DNA of 64,000 nt from Bacillota bacterium (GTDB lineage: Bacteria > Bacillota > Bacilli > Paenibacillales > Paenibacillaceae), in assembly GCA_023386495.1 (NCBI GenBank), contig JAEWJS010000127.1:1-64000 (forward strand). The letters are read 5' to 3'. A program made the translations under genes and the position numbers. The notes below the pieces were generated by a model. The model searched no databases. It was not told where the DNA came from and was given only the letters and a program-made list of their open reading frames with translations. Shown here piece after piece: positions 60,760 through 64,000 of the stretch. The first letter of the stretch is position 1, and every line of letters begins with the position of its first letter.

Positions 60760-62604
60760 TCATGCCTTGCCTTTCAACTGTCTCTCTAGGGTCATAATCT
60801 CAATTGCGATTTGTGCGGCAAGCAGCACGTCTCCTGCACGCTCGGCACGTATTCGTTCTTCTACCCGTTCCTTCAATTCCTGCAGCTTCTGTTCTTTGAT
60901 CACTTCTTGAGCGTAGGCGTCTAGATTATCGCTCGTATACGGAGGTACCGTGTCCATGCTCAGGATGGAAGCTGCTGTCCGTTCCAATCGTTCGTCTTGG
61001 AGGGTCGAGAAAAATCGGGTGACATCCGGATCGTTTCCTTGCGAATAATAAGCATATAAATATGCGGCTAACGCTGCGTGATCCTCGACAAGAAAGGACC
61101 CGCCCAGCTTGTCATGAACGCTGGCAGCCGCTTCTGCATCATGAAGCATCCAATAGAGAAGCTTGCGTTCCGTCTGGTGATACCCCGGCAGTTCCGCAGG
61201 CTTGACTTTGGACGGATGTCGTGTTTCATTCCTACCATTATTCCACGAAACATTGTTATTATCCCCCGAAGGGCTCTTTTTTTGCATCGTCTCGCGGACT
61301 TGAAAGCATTCTTGCTTCAGCACGTCCAGGTCAAAATCGAACTCCCGAGCCAACTCGCGCAGGTAGAATTCCCTCTCCGTAGGTGAGTCCAGCTCCGCGA
61401 TGATCCGAACCCCTTCCAGAAGGTATTCCTTGCGTCCCTCTTCTTCTAGAAGTTTATGGCTCTTTCTTAAAAATATTAGTCTAAATTTCGTTACGGTCGC
61501 CGGCTGGTCCATCACTTCGCGCAGGAACGACTGCGGTCCGTATTCGGCGATATACTCGTCGGGGTCACGCTTGCCGGGCAGGATGGCGACCCGCACGGAC
61601 AATCCTGCCTTCTCCAGCATCGGCAGCGTCTTCATGGCGGCCGCTTGTCCGGCATCGTCGCCGTCATAACAGACGATCACCTCGTCCGCATTCCGCCGAA
61701 TGACCTCGACATGCTCCTCCGTAAACGCGGTTCCCATCGTCGCCACGCCGTTGCTCACGCCGGCATGCCAGGCTTTGATCACATCCATGTACCCTTCGAA
61801 GAGCACGATCGTGCGGGACTTGCGAATCGACGCGCGCGCTTGATGGAAGTTGTACAGCATCCGGCTCTTGTGGAACAGCATCGAGTCCGAAGTGTTGAGA
61901 TACTTCGGCTGGCCTTCGCCCATGATGCGGCCTGCGAAGGCAATGATTTTGCCGTCTCGATCGGCGATCGGGAACATGATGCGATCGCGGAATCGATCGA
62001 CGTAACCCGAGCCGTCGTTCTTCGCGGATAACAATCCGCCCTTCTCCATCAAGGACGAGTCGTACCCGCGTTTCTCCAGGAACTTCAGCAGCGTGTCCCA
62101 ATTTTTCGGCGCGTACCCGATCATGAATTGATCGATCAGCTTGTCCGTCATGCCGCGTTCCCGCAGGTAAGCCTTCGCTTCCCTTCCGAATTCGGTGTTC
62201 TGGAGCAAGTAGTGGTAGAACTTCGCCGCATACGCATGCGCTTCAAGCAGCGTCTGACGATCCTTCTGCTCGGCCGTCGGTTCCCCTGATGGATGCGTAA
62301 TGCCCCATGTGACCGGAATGCCCGCATCCTCTGCCATGACCTTCACGGCTTCGGGGAACGTGTACCCTTCAATCTCCATCATGAACTGGATCGAGGTTCC
62401 GCTCTTGCCGCAGCCGTAGCAGTGGAAGATCTGCTTCTCCGGCGTCACGGTGAAGGACGGCGTCTTCTCGGAGTGAAATGGGCACAACCCTTTCATGTAT
62501 TTCCCGCTTTTCGAGAGATGAACGTATCTGCCGACCGTTCCGACAATGTCATGCTGCCGGAGTACCGCTTGAATCGCTTCTTCCGGAATTCTGCCGCCGG
62601 TCAT
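60760..62604 (-). CDS. dnaG: DNA primase DnaG
   Basis: DnaG (614 aa) makes RNA primers for replication. The CHC2 zinc finger (Cys 41, His 44, Cys 62, Cys 65) begins GLCPFHSEKTPSFTV; the TOPRIM core has LFEGYMDVIKAWHAGV and VIVCYDGDDAGQ. A C-terminal helicase-binding domain (about 430-600) follows, with the loosely conserved DnaB contact region. The ATG lies 6 nt from GGTGATGGAGG. rpoD is downstream. Confidence 0.97.
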   Translation of the reverse strand: MTGGRIPEEAIQAVLRQHDIVGTVGRYVHLSKSGKYMKGLCPFHSEKTPSFTVTPEKQIFHCYGCGKSGTSIQFMMEIEGYTFPEAVKVMAEDAGIPVTWGITHPSGEPTAEQKDRQTLLEAHAYAAKFYHYLLQNTEFGREAKAYLRERGMTDKLIDQFMIGYAPKNWDTLLKFLEKRGYDSSLMEKGGLLSAKNDGSGYVDRFRDRIMFPIADRDGKIIAFAGRIMGEGQPKYLNTSDSMLFHKSRMLYNFHQARASIRKSRTIVLFEGYMDVIKAWHAGVSNGVATMGTAFTEEHVEVIRRNADEVIVCYDGDDAGQAAAMKTLPMLEKAGLSVRVAILPGKRDPDEYIAEYGPQSFLREVMDQPATVTKFRLIFLRKSHKLLEEEGRKEYLLEGVRIIAELDSPTEREFYLRELAREFDFDLDVLKQECFQVRETMQKKSPSGDNNNVSWNNGRNETRHPSKVKPAELPGYHQTERKLLYWMLHDAEAAASVHDKLGGSFLVEDHAALAAYLYAYYSQGNDPDVTRFFSTLQDERLERTAASILSMDTVPPYTSDNLDAYAQEVIKEQKLQELKERVEERIRAERAGDVLLAAQIAIEIMTLERQLKGKA

Positions 62605-62645
62605 CCTCCATCACCTTCATCCTAAATAACACGTAATACTATTCG

Positions 62646-63131
62646 CTATTGCTCACGTTTCTCCTGCAATTTCGCCAAAACTTTTGTCAGCTTTTGTTGA
62701 AATCGCTCTCGGTCTTCAGCCGTCATCGCCTTGGGCCCTCTCGTCCGCTGACCGCTTCTCCTGGCCTTCGCGGATTGATGCCGGCGCTCCATCAGGAAGT
62801 CGATCGTCTCGTCCGTATACCGCTCGCCGCGGTTAGACAGCACGACCGATCGCCTCGCCAGCGCGACGGTGGCCAGCCCGAAGTCCTGCGTCACGACGAT
62901 GTCGCCGGGCCGGATCTCGTTCGAGATATAGAGGTCGACGGATTGACTGCTTCTGTCGACCTGCTTGACCGCTACGCCGGGTTCCGGCTCCAGCCGATGA
63001 TCGTAGGACGCGACCATCAGCACGTTCACGCCGAAGGCTCTCGCCGTGTCGACGATTTCGCGTTTGACGGGGCACGCATCGGCATCGACTACGATGCGCG
63101 GTGCAGCCCGCTGTTTGCTATCCATACCCAT
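62646..63131 (-). CDS. yqxD: UPF0178/DUF188 protein YqxD
   Basis: A 161-aa PIN-like protein of the YaiI/UPF0178 family. Motifs: VVDADACPVKREIVDTA, RPGDIVVTQDFGLATVALAR and GERYTDETIDFLMERRH. Relatives have no proven activity. It lies between yqfL and dnaG, matching the Bacillus order. Confidence 0.92.
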   Translation of the reverse strand: MGMDSKQRAAPRIVVDADACPVKREIVDTARAFGVNVLMVASYDHRLEPEPGVAVKQVDRSSQSVDLYISNEIRPGDIVVTQDFGLATVALARRSVVLSNRGERYTDETIDFLMERRHQSAKARRSGQRTRGPKAMTAEDRERFQQKLTKVLAKLQEKREQ

Positions 63132-63207
63132 TCACCGCATCCGCCGTTGTCGTTGGTCCAACTTCTACTATTATATACGATACCCGTTCACCTAAATCCT
63201 CTATTCC

Positions 63208-64000
63208 TTAGCCTCGAACTTGCTCCAGGATGAGGCTGGCCGTCTCTTCGACTGCTTTATGCGAGACATCGATGACCACGCAGCCGAGCCGCTTCATGAC
63301 ATCGTCCGCATAAGCCAACTCATGCTCGATGCGGGACATCGTCGCATAGGAGGCGTTGTCGGGGAGGCCCAGCGCCTTTAGCCTTTCCTTGCGGATGATA
63401 TTCAAGTAGTGCGTGCCGATCGTCAGCCCGATAATGCGCGACTTCGGCAATTTGAACAGTTCGGGAGGCAGCTTAAGTTCCGGTACGAGCGGCACGTTCG
63501 CCACCTTGTATTTCTTATGCGCCAGATACATGGAGAGCGGCGTCTTGGACGTGCGGGATACGCCGACCAGCACGATATCGGCCTTCAGGATGCCGGAGTA
63601 ATCCTTGGCGTCATCGTACTTGACCGCGAACTCCACTGCCTCCACCTTGCGAAAATAGTCCGCGTCCAGCACATGGTTCAAGCCGGGCTCGCGGCGCGGC
63701 AGCTTGCCGGTCTGCAGTTCGAGGCTTTCAAGCAGCGGACCGAGCAGGTCGACGGCCCGCACGCCGCGTTCTTCCGCTATGCGCGCCATCGCCTCCCGCA
63801 AATGCTGGAGCACCAGCGTGTACAGAATGACGGCCCCGCTATTCGCCGCATGCTCGACAACCCGGGCGATCGTCCCCTCGTCCATGACGAAGGGCGCTCT
63901 CCGGATATCGGCATACGCCGGATGGAACTGCGCGACCGCTGCGCGGACGACGACTTCGCCGGTATCCCCGGCCGAATCCGAGACGACATAGATGACAATG
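63208..64000 (-). CDS. yqfL: Pyruvate, phosphate/water dikinase regulatory protein YqfL (5' end cut by window)
   Basis: This is a bifunctional kinase/pyrophosphorylase that controls a dikinase by reversible phosphorylation; the dikinase partner is not in the window. The visible 264 residues start inside the conserved N-terminus (VIYVVSDSAGDTGEVVVRAA), and the P-loop-like DIVLVGVSRTSKTPLSMYLA and YADDVMKRLGCVVIDVS region are intact. The start codon lies beyond position 64000. The order yqfL-yqxD-dnaG-rpoD is as in Bacillus. Confidence 0.93.
   Translation of the reverse strand, partial: IVIYVVSDSAGDTGEVVVRAAVAQFHPAYADIRRAPFVMDEGTIARVVEHAANSGAVILYTLVLQHLREAMARIAEERGVRAVDLLGPLLESLELQTGKLPRREPGLNHVLDADYFRKVEAVEFAVKYDDAKDYSGILKADIVLVGVSRTSKTPLSMYLAHKKYKVANVPLVPELKLPPELFKLPKSRIIGLTIGTHYLNIIRKERLKALGLPDNASYATMSRIEHELAYADDVMKRLGCVVIDVSHKAVEETASLILEQVRG

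Overview
The window is a high-GC chromosome segment from an endospore-forming member of the Bacillota. Paenibacillaceae (Paenibacillus or Cohnella-like) is the best guess. This rests on sporulation sigma factors, bacillithiol synthesis, a meso-diaminopimelate-type MurE, GC-rich codon use and a Bacillus-like gene order. No rRNA, tRNA, insertion sequence, prophage or CRISPR array was found. Nearly all genes lie on the minus strand, so they read from high to low coordinates.

From about 31.1 kb down to 1 lies the division and cell-wall (dcw) cluster: mraZ-rsmH-ftsL-pbpB-spoVD-murE-murF-mraY-murD-spoVE-murG, a 1.47 kb non-coding island, then murB-murA-divIB, ftsA-ftsZ, spoIIGA-sigE-sigG, ylmC-pgeF-ylmE-sepF-ylmG-ylmH, divIVA and a T-box-controlled ileS cut by the window edge. 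These genes make lipid II, build the divisome and switch on sporulation. Regulatory sites include a 10-bp-period MraZ operator, a sigma-H-like promoter before ftsA and a Spo0A-type promoter with a long spacer before spoIIGA.

From 31 to 37.7 kb come ahcY, bshC, a DUF3397 protein, a panE-like reductase, rsfA and a DUF2626 protein. From 37.8 to 49.3 kb are a MidA-like methyltransferase, two poorly known plus-strand genes, a ylaG-ylaL-like block (typA, ylaH, ylaJ, ylaK/phoH, an FMN-binding protein) with an LCP ligase, and two divergent TerC genes. From 49.3 to 56 kb lie thiI with its cysteine desulfurase, a lytic transglycosylase, small spore-former proteins and a secreted subtilisin. From 56.1 to 64 kb lie rnpB and a block resembling yqfO-yqfN-sigA-dnaG-yqxD-yqfL.

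The most unusual content is non-coding. Six full copies and one fragment of a ~140-bp element are scattered through intergenic gaps, five of them just after a gene's stop codon. Between copies the bases of the outer arms and two internal stems change while pairing is mostly kept. This is the signature of a selected RNA (or single-stranded DNA) fold, and I do not recognise the family. The island between murG and murB also carries a 57-58-bp hairpin array and a cluster of TAACGGAC-type repeats. Other points are an apparent type-2 IleRS, a class-A-like RNase P RNA and a spoIIGA with no ordinary start codon.
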